NCBI GenBank assembly: GCA_015852425.1
Contig: JAAAIG010000048.1
Location: 8,052-72,051 of the forward strand
Source of the DNA: Gryganskiella cystojenkinii
Taxonomy: Eukaryota > Mortierellomycota > Mortierellomycetes > Mortierellales > Mortierellaceae
Direction: 5' to 3'
DNA: 64,000 bases
Made by a program: the position numbers and the translations under genes. This document shows, piece after piece, positions 36,019 through 49,200 of this stretch. The stretch's first letter is position 1; every line of letters starts with the position of its first letter. The notes below the pieces were generated by a model. The model was not told where the DNA came from. It was given only the letters and a program-made list of their open reading frames with translations, and made no database searches.

Positions 36019-37672
36019 TATGATTTATCCCTGCTCCTGCCTTATCCGCTGCTCCAGTCCTTGGAACCTGCTCCGCCTTATCCTGAAAGCACCACCGCTA
36101 AACACTCTCAATTGCAGAGGTACCTTGCGCATACATACGCAGATAAACAAGCATCCCCAATTTTTTTCTGTTTGTCGTCCCCTAAGAAAATTCACAGAGC
36201 GGCGGCAAAGAAGATTAGAACGTGCACTTAGTTTCATTACCGTTCGAAAATTGTATTGTTTGTTTGTCACACAAAAGGCACAGGACGGATGAATGACCGA
36301 CTTAATCAAAAAGTGTTGTGTGTTGTTGGACGCTGATCAGAAAAATAAGGTCAAGAACACAAAGACATAGAGAGAGCTGAATTTTTTCGAGGGTGCTGAA
36401 GAAGCCAAGAAAGCGGGCAGAGCTACAAGAAAGATCGCTATCGCATGATGGGCGTTGAAGCAAGAGATTGAGGGTGGTGTGGGGTTGCACACAATCACAA
36501 CGAAGAAAAAAAACAACCAAAAAGAGCAACGATTGTTTGAGTGGGCAAAAGCTCGGACGATCTTGAGCTGATTGTGCTCCTTTTCTCTGTTGATCGAGTG
36601 CATATGTGTGGTGTGTGTGTGTTTTGGCTTTACAATTTCTCGCAGCTCCCGTTCCTGTTCCTCCCCCACATCTTTCTTGTTTTTGCGAAAAAAATGAGCA
36701 GGGGAACACACGGTGCATCAAACCAGCACACAGGCCAGGCACTGACGGCGACACAAAAGAAAGAGTTGTCTGTGTGCTATGGACATGCCCGTGTGTGTCC
36801 ATGGTCATTTTTTATCTCTCCAGAGATACGAAATCGCGTTTCGAATCTCCTCGGCAGTGTTAGTTTATTATTGTTGTTGAATGAAAGATAAAGAACAAGA
36901 AAGAAACCGGATATACTAGTGGTCTCTTTTGGTCTTTGGACTCTAAAAGAGTTGCGCGAGGGCAAAAAGGTATATATATAAAAAAAAAGCTGTGACCACA
37001 GACCAAGGACCAGACCAGACTAGACCAGGAACTCAAGGCCGGAATCAAAAGGGAACAGACAAAAACCTGAACAGACGAACGACCAGTAACCTTCTTTTTC
37101 ACTGCCAGCTTTCTTTCATCTCTGTTTTTTCATTCTTTTTCCTTTTTGCCTCTTCACCATCCCTTCTCTTCTCTTCTCTCGTCTTCTCTCCTCCTCGCTC
37201 TTTTCGATTTCTTTTCATCCTTTCTGAACCATCTCTTTCTTCTCTTCACTTTCTTCCTAATTCTTATTTTCGTAACGTTTTCCACCCAAATTTCGACTCT
37301 CGTTACCAATCATATCATCGTCGACTTATTCTCCGTTGTCTCCACCCTTTGTGCACGTCCGATAGACTCTCACTCACCTTTCGTCTCTACTCAGATCTTT
37401 CACCTCTTTTGTTCTCATTTTCCCATTCACCACTCGCCTCTCCACCGCCTCTCTCCTTCTCAGTCCTCTCTCTCCCACTCTCTCTCTTTTTTTTTGGTTT
37501 CTTTTTCCTTCTCGACAAAATCAAAAGAGAGTCGGTGCCTGGGTTTCAAATCAATATAAACCTTTCGTCGAATCCCACACCTTAATTTTTCCGTTGTGGG
37601 CCTCGACTCGTCTCCTTTGTCCCAATCTTAAAACCGTCTGCAGCGAACACACAACACATACACGCCACAACA

Positions 37673-40600
37673 ATGTTCGGACTACCATCAGCAGCACCGA
37701 TGATCCCTACGGCGACCTTTGTTATTGAGGATGCCTCCTCTGCTAGTTCGATCAAGAGTGGGAAGAGCGGCAAGAGTGGCAAAAGTGGCAAAAGCAACAG
37801 CAAGACGATCGATCTTCCATCCGAAGAGAAACAAAGTGGCGGCAGCAAATTCGGCGGTCTGTTCAAAAGCAACAGTCTTCGAAGCGGAAGCATCAACTCT
37901 GCAGTCTCAGGCGCACCATCATCTCAATACCGAGGCGCCATGGGCGCCGTAGCTGAGGATGATACCATCTATTACAACCCTAATCAACAACAACAGCAAC
38001 AACAACCACCTCAACAACCCTTGGTCGATCTCGATAGCTACCGTCAATGCCTGCAATGGCTTCAACAAACGTGTCGACCTGTCTTCTTAAAAGAACTAAC
38101 GGAACTGAATCATGTCCCTGTACCGATCACGGCCGACAACGCAAGGCATCCAGATATGATTGGTGCCAGTCAACATGTTCAGGTCGCAAGTTGGAAACAG
38201 ACACCGGTTCAGGTCATGCCTGCAGACCGATGGGGTAGCCCAGCAGAAGTGCTTCAAGAGGTAAGGTCATTTGAATAGCTAAGTCTATCCCAATTCCTTG
38301 GTTTTTTCAACGCACAACAAAAAGTCTCCTCAATCCCGCGTTCACACTTCCACCCGGCGCACACACCATCCTTCGTCAGAAACAAAGCAAAAAAAAACAA
38401 AAGAAAAAGGGTCTTTGTCCATCCAATTTCCTTACTTTGCAACACCGACCCACAACAAAAAAAAAAAAAAATTTGAAAAGCGAATGCCGAAGAAGCAAAC
38501 GGCCGATCTTCCCACTCTTGTTTGAGTTGCCAGCAGGACGGCGGAGGGGCGCGTCGTGCCTTGTTTTGGACACAATGCTGTATTCTTTGCGTTTGCCCCT
38601 CTTCCGCAACGGGTGACAAGAGCAGAGCCAGAGAAAGTGCTCTCGACTCACAGCACACATAGAGTTGGAACCAATGCCTTTCTGGCTCACAACAAAACAA
38701 AAAAAAAAAAACTTTCTTCCCTTGAACTCCCATTTCAGGGATCGTGTTATGAAAACACTCACGCACAAACCCTACTTCTTTGCCCTGCCCTGCCTGTCCG
38801 CCCTGCCTTTGCTTGCCTGATGGCTCCACATCAAAAAGCTCTCTTTGTCTGGTTCTAAGTTCTCCACTCCTCGTTCGTCAGGAGGAAAGAGACTCTTCAA
38901 TTTTTTTAAATTTTTTTCTTCTTTCTCGTCAACCTTCTTGAAAGTTGTTGTCTTCTATTCGTACTTCACCCAGTTAACGACGGCCAACCAAGCACACCAA
39001 CTACGTATCTTTTACTCATAAGAAATGCTCTCTTTATAACATTCATCTACCCCATTCTAGATTCAAGCCCTTCACAGACTTCGGAAATGCCGACAGATCA
39101 TTCAGCTCTACGGATACCTCCCAAGCTCACATCCAACTATTGGCCAAGTGCCGGCGCTCTTACTTCAGCAACCAAGCTATGGATCACTCCGACAGTTCCT
39201 CGATCATCACTTCGATTCCATCCAATGGCCAGAACGTTATAAACTCGCCCTAGATATGGCTCAAGGTTTGAGATTCCTGACCGCTCAGGGTATCCCTTGT
39301 ACACTGCACTCAGGCAACATTCTGATCGACAACGAGGGAGTTGCGATCTTGACTGGATTCGGTATTCCCGGTGGTCTTGTCACGTCAGCACCTTGCCAGA
39401 TGACTGCGCAACCTTCACCCTCGTCGTTGATGGTTTACATGGCACCGGAGAAGATTCAAAAGAAGGGATCCTGGTCCTCGGATTGGGAAGTTTACTCACT
39501 TGGTGTCTTGCTTTGGGAGTTATCCTCGGGAAGGATGCCCTTTGATGAGATCATTGCACGTGCAGAGTCTGGACCACGACTGGCCAAGAACATGGAACAA
39601 CTCACGTCTGCGATCGGGAAGGGTCTTCGCGAGGACACCATCGCTGGCACGCCCGAGATTTATGAACAGCTCTTCAAGATGTGCTGGGATAATGAAGCCG
39701 AGTCCCGTCCACCATTGGAGGTTATTGAGGAGACCTTGCAGATGCTGGTTGTTGTCGAGCCAATGGATATGTTGATGCTTCCCGGAGACGACCTTGGTAT
39801 GTCCGGCATGTCTATCTCCACTGTCGGTAAGTCTCTTTTATTTGCAAAAAAAAAAATCGTTTTATGTTCTCCATTTTGCCACCCTTGAATTGCTATACTA
39901 ATGTCACTTATATGTCTATGTCTCTTTTGCGAATCATAGTCTCCGATAGCATCGATGGCGACGCGCTTAGCACTTATGCCGCAACAAGATCCAACAGTAT
40001 CCGGTCATCATCACCGGGGCCTGGACAGATGAAATCTTTTACCCGCCCCCAGACGCTACATCAAGCTGTGAGTGTCTCGAACCCAGATATGACTGAATGG
40101 TACATTCTCTCGGGTCACGACCTGAACGGTTACGCGATCGTGCCAACCTTCTCGCTCGAGTGTGAGATTACCCCTGTTCAAACATGCGTCGGCCACTTCT
40201 TGCCAACGTCTCTACCCATCTTGAAGGAGTTGTTGGATCAGGATGCGGACATTTCCCTGTTGGCGAAGCGATCCCACCAGAATTGTCTTCATATCTTGTT
40301 GGATCGTTATATACCCGTCAAGAACGATCATGGGTCCGCTCATCTGTTTGCGGCTTTGGATATGCTCTTGGCTACCGTCGGTGCAGATGTGAACGCGAGG
40401 GATGTCCAGGGTTACACACCGCTGCATCTGTTGATGAAGAACCCCAAGATCTCATCCGAGGATGTGGTCGAGGTACTAAACAAGATGGTGGCCAATGGGG
40501 CCGATACCTCGATCCAAGCACCCAGAGATGGGAACGTCCTGTCTCTCGCGGCCAAATACTTGCATTTCGAGGCCGCGCGGACGATCTTGAATACGGATAT

Positions 40601-40943
40601 TCTTGCCTCAGAACCAGAATCGATCGATCGTGCGATCGAGTCCTGTATGACAATGACGGGTCGTGCGACGGACAAGTTTGTGAACCTGAGGACCAAAACG
40701 CGCGAGCTTTTGAAGCTCTGGACTGGTAAAGCCGGTGTACCCAGGCGAGAAAAAGTGGTGTTGAAGGTTCTTACGGATGCGGGTCAGGTAGATCCCTCGG
40801 GTGTGAGGGCCAAGGCCAAGGTCGTTGCGATGGCACCCAAGGCGCAACTTGACTGCGCAAACCATTACTACGATACGAATATGAAGAAGAAACGCGAGAT
40901 CGTCATCAGTAACATGGGAGGGTTCCAAGCCTTGGTCCGATAG
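37673..40943 (+). CDS. Predicted pseudokinase fused to ankyrin-like repeats
   Basis: Three exons, 37673-38260, 39061-39826 and 39940-40943, give 785 aa. The N-terminus is disordered, with SGK repeats (around residues 27-42) and poly-Gln. A kinase fold follows at about 160-445: alphaC-like EVLQEIQALHRLRKC, hinge region ALLLQQPSYGSLRQFLD, catalytic-loop equivalent TLHSGNILID, DFG equivalent LTGFG, APE motif VYMAPEKI, then SDWEVYSLGVLLWELSSGRMPF and CWDNEAESRPP. The HRD Asp is replaced (HSG), the DFG Asp is replaced (TGFG), and no VAIK lysine or Gly-rich loop is obvious. Catalysis is therefore unlikely and a scaffold role is inferred. The C-terminal half has ankyrin-like units, clearest at GADVNARDVQGYTPLHLLM and GADTSIQAPRDGNVLSLAA. 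The first intron is 800 bp, unusually long for this window. Confidence 0.75.
38261..39060 (+). other. Long first intron of the pseudokinase gene (800 bp)
   Basis: Bounded by GTAAGG and TTCTAG. Ends with CT/T-rich sequence. Short open frames inside are A-run rich and not coding-like. Confidence 0.7.
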
Positions 40944-43225
40944 AATCGAAAAGGAAACCCCCAAAAATAATGACCCCTTAATTAAATAAAATATAATGCT
41001 GAAGGAAAACAATGACGACGCCTATCCTATGTTCAACCGTTGAGAACATGAAACGCAAGGTAGCCTGGCTGTATGTTGTTTGTTTTCGCTCTTTTGACGA
41101 TCTGTATCAAAAAGGTTGATCCAAAGGTGTGGTTTTCTGTTTTCTTTTCCTTATCTGCTCACACTTCTCTTTTTGACTCTATTCGCACTCCTGTCTCACC
41201 TTTATCCCTGTCCTTGCCTCACATAACGACTGCCGAGGCAGTGCTTACCAACCTCCTCACCCTCCTCTTATCTGCACACGAGCACAAGGAGCTTTCACCC
41301 CTGGCGACACCCCTCAAACGAGAGCAGCGAGGACAGAACGAAAAAACCACTGGCACTCTGCTTTAAAACCAGTTCCTAGAAACAAAGAAACCCTTTTCGC
41401 CGACCCTGGTAGGGAACACTACAGACCCCTTCTTATGCATATCCCCTTTAGTTTTTTCACTGTTATGCTTTACTTTTTTTACTTTCCTAGCTCACGTCTC
41501 GTCAACAAGAGGCGGAAGTAGTTGCAAAGGACCTGAGGGAGGGCGAAGTAAGAAAAAAAATGCAAGGGAAAAGCTACGCCCAGTCTTTTTACCCTTTTGG
41601 ATGGCTGTGTTTGCGTATTATCATTACAAGCTGCGCGGGTGTTGCTATTCATGCAACACAAAGAAGAGGGACAAGAACAACAAGCGTGCATGAATCTTCC
41701 TCATAATTTACACAGAAAAAAAAAAGCCAAAGGACCCTGCTTCGCCCTCGGAGGGATTTATTCCGGTCATGCATCTTTTCAGTTCTCTTTTTTTTTGCAA
41801 CGTTCGATTTTATTTTCACTTCATTGTTATTATTATTGTCGCTATTGAGTGCTCGTGTTATTATATCAGGTCGACATTGGTTGGTTGGGATGGTAGAGAT
41901 TCTTCCCTTTCCATTTTTTTCCCGCGCAAAAAAACAATTAAGTCACTGCAAATTGAGAGTTAGGACTTGTGTGTCGTGTGAGTGGGGAAAGTGGCGGCGA
42001 GTGTGGAGACTAGCTCCTGTCTTTTTTTTGTGAGGTGTTCAAAAGTGACGTTGATCATGACCATCCCTAAACCCATCATGATACGACCATGGAGTCTGTT
42101 GATGGTGTGTTTGGCTCAGGTCTTGTTTTCCTCTTTGCACGTCTGCCTGTGCCCTTTTTTTTGGCTTCTGTTCTGCACTTGAAGGATAAAAAAAAAAGGG
42201 GAGGGGGGGAGGTCCTTCCGCACCACTCAAAGAGAGTTTCGCGTTTTTTTCTTCTCCTGTCCCCTGTTAGTCGCCTTGGACATTTTGATGTTGTTGGCTC
42301 TTTCTTGTCAAGCCCCTGCGGCAGTTGGGAAAGCGATTCTTTTCTCTCTCTTGTTCTTGTCATACAGTACCTGTGTTTTATGTGGGGTTGTTTTGTCTAA
42401 GAGAAGTCAGCGAGGTGAGTGCCCCTTCGAACAACAAAAATAAAAATCGAATCATCCACTCTACCCTTGTTCCTCTCAGTAAACCACAGTGCCCAAGATT
42501 GTTAGTCCTGAACCAACAAAAATTCTGTCCCTGGATTCTTTTGTTCCTTGGCCCCCTTGGGTCTCCCTTAAGTACCTTTTTTTTCTGTTCTGGTTCAGAT
42601 GCTCTTTCCAAGTCAGCCAGGTCTTTTTGTTGTTGTTGTTGTTCCTGGTTCCTTGCCTGGCTGGTGCCCCCTGCAATCTGAACAGAGAAAAGAAAATGAA
42701 AGTCACGGGCGGACCCAACTTTTTTATTTACTTTTTCCATATTTTTCGCTCTTTCATTCATTACTCTTTTTTTTTCTTTTCTTTTTTTTATTTTTTTTTA
42801 GCATAACAGTTGGCCGTTTCGTTGCTTCAATACCCTTTTCTTCAGTCCTTTCTTTAGTCCTCCTTCATACCCACTCCCCTCCCTTCCCTTTTCTCATTTT
42901 CGTTTCTAATATTTAGTTTTTCCTTCAACCCAACCTCTCGCTTATACCTCTATCATTTACTAGGTGTGCTTGTTCTCTATCAGCACAAACAGGCATCGTC
43001 AGTCCTCCCATCACCCTCTGGTTCTTCCCTTTTCCACGTCTTCATATATCTCTCTCTGTCTTGATTTTACGCCACCACCCACATTTCTTTTGACGACCAA
43101 TCTTTTCCCCCTCCCTCCCCTCTCAACTCAGCAAAGAAAGAAAAAAAAAAAAGAGTCTTTGACAGCTTGACCTTTTCCTGTTCCCCCTCTCTTCCGACAA
43201 GTTCCCCCCTCCAAAACAAGACGCC
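40944..43225. other. Intergenic region with CT-rich leader
   Basis: 3' flank of the pseudokinase gene, then mixed low-complexity DNA, and from about 42740 to 43200 a T- and C/T-rich plus-strand leader before the KH gene. No gene seen in either strand. Confidence 0.4.
40985..40990 (+). terminator. Poly(A) signal candidate, pseudokinase gene
   Basis: AATAAA hexamer 42 nt after the stop, on the coding strand. Confidence 0.45.
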
Positions 43226-46200
43226 ATGGCAGAGGAGTTCACGACCCTGTCTCTGTCCTTTCCCTCGGACCTGGCCTCTTGTTCACCAGAAGAGACCATA
43301 GCCACAGAACGGTTCAAACAGCTCTGTGCCCAAATCTCAAACTGGCCTCAATGTCACGCTCAACTATACATCACCAGCACATCGACCACGACCCACAACA
43401 ACCTGAGCAACCTTCACCACAGTGGCTTTACTTCCTCGTTCGATACCCGTCAACAGCAACAGCATAACCACCATTACAACGTCACTGTATCTGGTCCTTA
43501 CCCAAGGGTGATGGAGGCCCGAGGAGCCTTCCTGCGGACCAATCCATTGAAGGTAATTTGGAATTGAATGCATAAGCACGCACCCTTGCTTAGCGTGGTT
43601 TTTTTCCCTTTTTTTATTACTCTCGGAGTGCGATTACTGCCCTCTTTTGTGTGTGAGAGAGAGAGTGTGTGTGTGTGTGTGCGCGTATGAGCATGATCGT
43701 CCGTTTTCTTTCTCGTTTGGATAACGGGAATGGGCTTTTCAATGAATCCGCCTTTCCAGGTTGCCATTCCGCCCCCTGTTTGATCCTTTTTTTATTTTGC
43801 CATTTACACACAATCAATTCAGAGCAGTGCTGAGCGAGAAAGTTGACCAAAACCCCTCACCCTCCTTCAAAAAACCCCCATTCCCCCCAACCGCGCAATC
43901 TCTTTGTCGTCGTTGAACATGCACCCTCCGCAATCTGCATAGCCGCAGCAAAGAGAGAAATTCCTTTTGGCCTTGTTTTTCTTTATCCCTTTCTTTTTTT
44001 CACCCCTGCCTGATCAGGTTTTTTTTTTTTTTTTTGTCGCCTTGAAATCAATTTGGAATTTGGTTTTCTCTCATTGACCCTTGTGGTTTGACTGATTGGG
44101 AGTTTGTTGTGCGTTGACAGGAAGGAGGTGCAGGGGGGGAAGAAGGGAAGGGGGTAAAAAAAAAGAGAGAAAGTTTGCGTGGGACAAACTGCAAGCAGCC
44201 AACGAACGAACAACCTAGGAAGACAAACACACAATCAACCTGATGCACGACGGCCAACCAACTTTGGTCTTTTCCGACTCTGTTGCTAAGAGTGGTTTTT
44301 CTTTCTTTTCTTTTCTCTCTTTTCTTGCTTTGCATGGACGCATGGCTTCATCGATTTTGTCTCGTTTGTAGACACAGACTATGTGTGTTTGTGTTTGTGT
44401 ATGTGTATTTGTATGTGTATGTATGTATGTGCGTGTATGGGCTTGCCTTGGTGGTTTATTGTGGCCACGGAAACGTGGGTGAGCTAGAGCAAAAGATAGC
44501 CTTTTTTTTTTGGAAAGGGGGCTGATCTGGTGGGCCTATTGTGACTATGTACACGCTTATGCTCTTTCCCGGAGCGGGATTTGGGTTCAGCCAACAACAA
44601 TAACAACAACAACAGCATCATCACCTCCTCATGCCAGGGGAGTGGGGCGACTTAGACAGGGAGGGTCCCTTTTTTCTTTTCTTGTTGCTCTTCTTTTCTT
44701 TCTTTCTTTCTCTCTCTGTCTCAAACTGTTTTCTCTCCTGTGTTGTGTTTTGTATGTCTCCCCTTTGTTCTTATTGAACCTGGAGAAGAAAGTCCCTCTC
44801 CCCGTCCCCTCGCCTCGATCGGCAACGTAAAAAAAAGGGCTGTGGACCTATGGATGGAGATGCTCTTGCCCGGGCGACTTTTTTTAATATGTCGGAGCAT
44901 AATTTTCTTATGCTTTTTGCTCCCGTGGGGGTAGAGTGGGGTTTGAAAGAGGTGTCCTGGTGTTGTTTGTCGTCGCTTTTCATTGCATGTGGCGCGCAGC
45001 CAGACGACAACTTTTTATTCCTAACCTGACTTCCATTTATTTTCCTTACTCTACCAATAGACCACATTGACATTATCCGTCAGGAGAGAATTGGTGGCGA
45101 CTTTGACCGATATTGCTGATCCAGAATCAACATCGTCGACAACACCATCATTGGATCAAAGACCAGAGACACCCCGGGCATCGACCCCCGCCAACAATGT
45201 GGCCACCACGTCGTCGACCGCAGATAATGCTCCCTCTATCTCCACAGAATCATCATCAAAGTTAGAGGCAACAGATACCCAGCCACTGTCCCGCTTCATC
45301 TCCTCAGCAACTTCGGGACCTGCTACGCCTACACCCACACTCTCCATAGGCGTTACTTCAGCACCCGCAACGCCTTCACCCACCAATTTTGGTGATGACT
45401 TGTCTTCCTCAAACTCGTCGACTTTTACCCGACAGTCTCTGTTGGTCGACATCTCGACCCTCACACGGACCGCGATATCGGTCACGAACGGTCGCTCCCA
45501 ACTTCGAGGTCAAGGCGGCAGCAGCAAAACAACGATGGCTTTCTTGGGTCGGGACGAAAGCGCGATCGTCTCGATCTCGGGTACACTGGAGAATGCAGAG
45601 ACGGCCAAGCGGATGTTGTTGATTGCGATCGACAAACTTTCCTCTTCGCCCGAAGTCCCGATCGTGGAGGAGTCCGTTCAGGTCGACCTCAAGTTCCAAA
45701 ACTTGATTGGTGGTCGAAAACGAGAGTGGCTTCAGGACCTCATGGCGAGAACACGGACCGGTATTTATCTCTCTTCGCCATTTGTGCTCACAGGACTGGA
45801 TGGTGAACCCAGGGATGCTCGACACAACTCTGTTACCATTACCGGTGAAACCTCGCATGTTCAACTGGCAAAGCAGGAGATTCTGAGGGCTTACACTCAG
45901 GTTCGGTCCAAGGTTGCCCGACTCTCTGTGGATATTGCGAACCGAAAATTGGACTGGATGCTTCAGAACGAGCGAGAGAAGTTACGGACGATTATGGAAG
46001 ATAATGCCTCATTCATCGTTTTCCCCCCATTGGGTGCATTGCTCCCGACTATATACGTCATGGGCGCCTACGAGGTCGATGTTCGGAGGACCATCCGCAC
46101 CGTCATGCAGCTGGTAAGGAGTTATTTTTATCTCTGCTATCGAGACAAAATGTGTTGATAATGTGACAGAATTGAAAAAAATACTTATGCTGTGTATATG

Positions 46201-49200
46201 CCTTGAAAAAAATATAGTCTTGCCAGTTCCACTCTGGATCTATCAATGTTCTTCCCGGTACGATGGCGCAAAATTACTCGGCAAGCTTTAGCGAGATGTG
46301 TACACCGATCGCTCAGGCCTCTGGTGCCGAGGTCGAGTATCGAGGTCATGCGTTCCAGATCTTTGGAACTGAATTCCAGACCATGGAGGCCGCCCGTGTC
46401 CTGGCCAAGGTCGATTTCTCCAGTGGTCGTCCCTTGTTTGAATACCAATTCTTGATCGAGTTGCCAAACGAGCATCGCGAGTTCATCTCAGGCAAGAAGA
46501 ATGGCAAAATCAACCGGATTATGAAGGAGACCAGTGTCAAGATCAAGTTTGAGCCCTGTAACGATTGCAATTTCTATGTCGAGTTGCGATCGGCTTTTGC
46601 GGACAAGGCGATCGAAGCTTTAGCGTTGATGCAGAAGGAATTACCGGCCGAGATCTCGTTTTATGTCCCGGAACGGTACCACAAACGTATCATTGGTGTT
46701 GGTGGCAAGAACATTCAGCGGATCATGAAGAAGTACGGCGTCTATGTAAAGTTTTCGAATGCGGAGGAGTTTGCAAAGCTCGGAGGCTACTTCGATAATC
46801 TCGACAATGTCGTGGTTAAAACCCCGTCCAAGAACGCGATCAACCTCGATAACCTCAAGCAAGAAGTCATGGGCTTTGTGGAGGACAGGGACAAGGATTT
46901 GGTCAACCATTCGCTCTCGATCCCGAAGGAGGAACATCTGCGTCTTTTGTCGGATCACAGTGCGCAGTTGCAGGACCTAATGGAGACTACGAACTCGATG
47001 ATTCGGTTCCCGGCCCGTGAGAGTGGAAGCGATCTTGTGCATATCCTTGGACCCCAGACGCTAATCCAGCAGGCGATCGACGAGTTGTTGTCTATGGTGG
47101 AGGAGCATTATACATACCCCGTTCCTCATTCAGATTCGATGGAGCGTATCCTGGAATCCACCGAGTTCCAGTTGAATGTCGTGGATGTGATTCGACGGAA
47201 CTGGAACATTATCTTGGTCATGCCTACGTCAGGAACAGCCTCATCTGACAAGGACGTGGAGAAGCAAAGATCGGGAACCGTCTCCGCCTTGGAGCAGAGC
47301 CTGTCCAAGAACGAGAAACTCGACGTGGTCACTATGGAGTCGAATATCCACAGGAAGAAGGAGCAACTCCAGCAATTGCCTACGACTCCTACTCCTACTT
47401 CTGCCAGTATCATCAAGGAGGATCACATCTTTGTCTTCAAGTTCAGACGGAATCAAGAGTACCACGTTCAAGAGGCCAAGAAGGTCTTGGTTCGGTTCTT
47501 GGATAACCACCAGATCCGTGTATTTGATGAAGAAGAGCCTCTGGACCAATTCGGGCGGGTCTCGGATATGGCGTTGTCATTCGGTGGACTGTCCTTGGGC
47601 TCGTCCCATGAAGGTAAATTAAGTCTGGTTTTTGCTTTAATAGCCTTTTCTTGTCTCCCCAGTCGTTTATTGAACCGGATATTAATTTGTTATTGACTCC
47701 TATAATAGACATGCTCAACAGCTCTTCGTCAGAGTATGCGCTTTTCGATGCCGCGCCAGGATCTTTCGCGACTAACGGCATCAGTGGTCAATCAAGCCTT
47801 CGAGGCTCTCCAGGATCCATGATGGCCCCCGAATTGAGATCTCTGTTTCCTCAACAGACGGCCACCGCCTCCCCGAGTCTTTCCTCCCCCAGGTGGTCGG
47901 ACCAATCGGCACGTTATGGATCGTCGTCGTCTTTCTTGAGCTCTCATTCGCCCTCGTTGACGGCTCCTGGTTCCATTCCTAGTCTCCCGACCATGAATGG
48001 CGTCAATGGCGGATCCAGTCAATACTCAAGACCTACGTCCTTGCCCTCGGATCCCTGGGCGCCAAGTCCGCAACAGCAACGCCAAGCGAGCTTGGGTCCC
48101 ATTGGCGAGGTGCGATCTTCTCCCTTGATGAACGGAAGTGTTGGCTCACCAATCGGAAGTCAGCATCAGTATGGCCAGAGCCCGTCGTACCGCAAGTCAC
48201 CAGGATACAGCAGCAGCAACGGAGTCGGCAACTCGACGTTCAGTCCAGGCTACGGTCCTTCTTTGAACAGTGGCGCCACTCGCGTTTCCCCAGCACTTCA
48301 ACAACAACAGCATCGCGCCCACCAGCTTCAGCTTCAGCAGCAGCAACAACAGCTGCAGCTTCAACAACAACAGCAGCAGCAGCGAGAACAACAGCAGTCG
48401 GCGTTTGCAGGTCAAACATACCCCTCTCATCATGCAGCCCTGGCCCCGGGATATCTCTATCCTCAACAACGTCAACGTCATTCAAGTCACAACAGTGCTG
48501 CGAGCCATCATACCATGATTGGACTGGGACCGATTGGTGGAGGGATCGACTCTGCTGGAGGAAGCGTGAGTAGCGACGAGATCTCGACGGAGGACGATAG
48601 TGATGACCAACACTTTGATGAGATGAGAGTCAAGCAGCCACGGATGCATCATACCCAGTCCCTTTTGCAGGGACATCTGAAGCAACAACAGTACCTTCAG
48701 CAACAACAACAACAACAAACGCATCAGCACCAACAGCACACCCATCTCTATCAGCACAACAACAACAGTCAGCAACAGTATCAACATTACCAGCAGCAGA
48801 GCAGCCCGCTCTTTGGCAACGGCTACGAGGGCGGCTATGGTTCGTTGAATGGCTCATCTCTGGATTTGACTTTGCCTTCCTCGTCCTTGAGCCTCTCCTC
48901 TACGTCCTCTTCTGGCAATGGTCGTCGTGATTCGGCCGGTTCCTTGCGCAATGGTGGCGGCGCCCAGATCCAGCTGCCCACACCTCAGTCGTACTATTCA
49001 TCGTCGACCAAACAGCAGCAGGACTATTACGGTCAGGACACTTCGAGCTTGAATGGGACAATGAACCGTATGCCGTCCTCGTCCTCGTTGTTGAACGGCA
49101 GTTCCCAAAGTCGTCAGTCATCGTCGTCGTCGCTAGGATACTTGAACCAGGGAAGCGGCGGCGTCAATGGCATCAGTCTTAATGGCAGCATGACTGGCGA

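Larger units (their letters stand above)
34467..37672. other. Long intergenic region
   Basis: 3.2 kb. It contains the 3' flank of the forkhead-like gene (poly(A)-type signal near 34666), a CCTGCC-type hexamer repeat at about 35966-36018, a short GT run near 36608, and from about 37090 a strong C/T-rich leader before the pseudokinase gene. Short open frames here are low complexity. No gene supported. Confidence 0.4.
43553..45060 (+). other. Very long first intron of the KH gene (1,508 bp)
   Basis: Bounded by GTAATT and CAATAG. It contains a GT dinucleotide array (about 43664-43685), a GTATGT-type array (44384-44440), a T-run near 44018 and CT-rich patches. No gene inside that I can support. 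Confidence 0.7.

Noticed and set aside
36604..36863. Cys/Val-rich ORF in the long intergenic region
   Set aside because: It translates a TG microsatellite; not a gene.
47663..47708. CCCAG at 47658-47662 as the last acceptor of the KH gene
   Set aside because: It yields an in-frame TGA within four codons; the AATAG at 47704-47708 keeps the frame open.
48240..48857. Leu/Val-rich minus-strand ORFs opposite the poly-Gln region
   Set aside because: They are the reverse reading of CAG/CAA repeats in the KH gene.
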